DNA of 20,753 nucleotides from Entophlyctis helioformis (Eukaryota > Chytridiomycota > Chytridiomycetes > Chytridiales > Chytriomycetaceae), in assembly GCA_025526915.1 (NCBI GenBank), contig JAHLKH010000316.1:1-20753 (forward strand), in the 5' to 3' direction. Below, in pieces: positions 19,618-20,753 of the stretch. A program made the translations under genes and the position numbers. The notes under the pieces are model-generated. The model made no database searches. It saw only the letters and a program-made list of their open reading frames with translations, and was not told where the DNA came from. Each line of letters starts with the position of its first letter. Position 1 is the stretch's first letter.

Positions 19618-20753
19618 ATGGCAACAGGCGTCGCCCCAACACACCCATTCCCTGGCGGCCGCGCAACCGCTGCCCGTGCCCGCGGCCCGCCTGTCGACCC
19701 CCGCTCGCAAGTCATTCCGGTCCCCTCTGACGCCCACGAAGAGAACGTGTACCGCCTTATCCCAGAAGAGTACGTGGCGCCGGCCAAGGAGCAGCGGTAC
19801 CGCTCGCAGTTTGCCGAGCAGGTGCGGCAAGAGTACAAATCGGACTGCAAGCCGGCAGCGTCGATGGGCCCGGCCAAGGTCGTCGTCAACCACCCGTCAG
19901 AGTTTGTCAAGCGCGGCGACCGCGAGAAGATTGGCAAGCCTGGTGCGTCGCTGCTGTAGTCGTACATGGGCTGTGTCGTGGCTGGCGTTTGGCGTTTGGC
20001 AAGAGACGCGTCGCGCGTTCGCCGCGATGGCTGACAATCATATCATGGCACGCACATGCAGTGCCAAAGGGCCAGCCCGACAGAACCGTGCGAAAGGCAC
20101 CTGTGCCCAAGGAGCTCGGCGAAGAGTTCCAGCCATCCCAAAAGGACTTTATCAAGCAGAACGCTCTCGATAACATCAACTCCGGTAGGCACTTGTCCCT
20201 GCCGCGGTGCTCTGCCAATCCGCACGAGACTAACGCACCTGTGCCGTTTCGTTGCCGTGTCTCGCCAACACGGACGCAGCACCGAAAAAGACGGCCGGAA
20301 AGTCCCCCAGCTACCTCGCCAAGAAGGACTATGGCCGCACGCCCGACTACCTCAAACGCCGCATCTCGGAGCTCAAGGAGACCGAGTACCGGCGTGCGCA
20401 GGATCTGGCCGAGCAGGAACGCACCAAGTCTGCTCGCGAGGGTATCGTGCCGCTTCCTGACGAGGAGCGTGCCCGCATCCTCGACGGCCTCAAAGCCAAC
20501 TGGGAGAAACTCAATTCGGACTACCAGAAGCTGAGTCTGACGGTCGACACCGTGCCCAAGATCGCAAGGTAAGGTTCTGTCTGCGTTTGCGTTGTGTGTG
20601 TGGCGTTTGGTTGACTGGCAGACCGACTGACCTGCTGACCGTCCAACTGGGCTTGGTGTACGAGTGCAGAAAGGTCAATATGGAGCAGCAGCTCAAGCAG
20701 TATGAGGAGCTCATTGAAAAGTTCTCGCACACCAACATCCATGTCAACTTTAA
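19618..20753 (+). CDS. ENKUR: Enkurin (flagellar protein), 3' truncated by window end
   Basis: Four exons (19618-19942, 20062-20184, 20280-20568, 20670 to the window end) join in phase into 273 residues, with the last codon cut. It is close to complete, as human enkurin has 256. Diagnostic segments are NVYRLIPEEY near the N-terminus, MGPAKVVVNHPSEFVKR, PSYLAKKDYGRTPDYL, LPDEERARILDGLKANWE and LSLTVDTVPKIARKV, all aligning with the enkurin family including the C-terminal enkurin domain (LxxGLKxNWExL). Enkurin is a microtubule inner/doublet-associated protein of motile cilia and was first described as a TRPC-binding adaptor in sperm. Its presence argues that the organism makes a motile flagellum. 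The ATG at 19618 follows the preceding gene's stop by 54 nt, so its promoter likely lies within that gene. Confidence 0.93.

Noticed and set aside
1..20753. tRNA, rRNA, bacterial operons or prophage
   Set aside because: No cloverleaf or rRNA-like sequence was recognised, and all identifiable genes are eukaryotic with introns.

Overview
The window is nuclear DNA from a eukaryote with compact genes and many short introns, mostly about 60-100 nt, with GT (sometimes GC) donors, CTGAC/CTGAT branch-point-like motifs and YAG acceptors. Three things suggest a zoosporic (chytrid-like) fungus: an enkurin gene (a flagellar protein), fungal-style intron architecture, and a Fanzor nuclease, a family already known from chytrids. 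Another flagellated protist is not excluded. Organism assignment is an inference.

Layout. Positions 3-6492 (+) are the most unusual part. The 5' portion (3 to about 1400, continuing in poor-complexity sequence to about 2700) encodes a FEN/XPG-like nuclease-related protein. The 3' portion (about 2733-6492) encodes a Fanzor1-type protein, the eukaryotic relative of TnpB and a predicted RNA-guided nuclease. Its RuvC-I Asp, rearranged RuvC-II Glu, CxxC/CxxC zinc ribbon and RuvC-III Asp are all visible. The two halves may be one fused gene or two adjacent genes. The following 360-nt non-coding stretch (6493-6853) holds a run of six potential stem-loops and is the natural place to look for the guide (omega) RNA and the element's right end.

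The rest is conserved host housekeeping sequence. DEK-like chromatin protein (minus, 6854-9158) and uroporphyrinogen-III synthase (minus, 9229-10339) lie head-to-tail. Grc3/NOL9 polynucleotide kinase (plus, 10338-13144) is divergent from the synthase, with start codons that overlap. DNAJC11-like J-protein (plus, 13280-16197) follows. A MEA1-like small protein (minus, 16382-16951) converges on DNAJC11. An unidentified coiled-coil-rich gene (plus, 17128-19563) and enkurin (plus, 19618 to the window end, 3' truncated) finish the window. The last three genes may form a flagellum-related neighbourhood.

Reading frames break without a plausible intron in several places: the Fanzor C-run near 3934, at least four points in the synthase, the Grc3 N-terminus and the N-terminus of the 17128 gene. 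DEK, DNAJC11, MEA1 and enkurin splice together without a break. Because breaks hit essential genes and mostly low-complexity GC-rich sequence, assembly indels are a serious alternative to gene decay.
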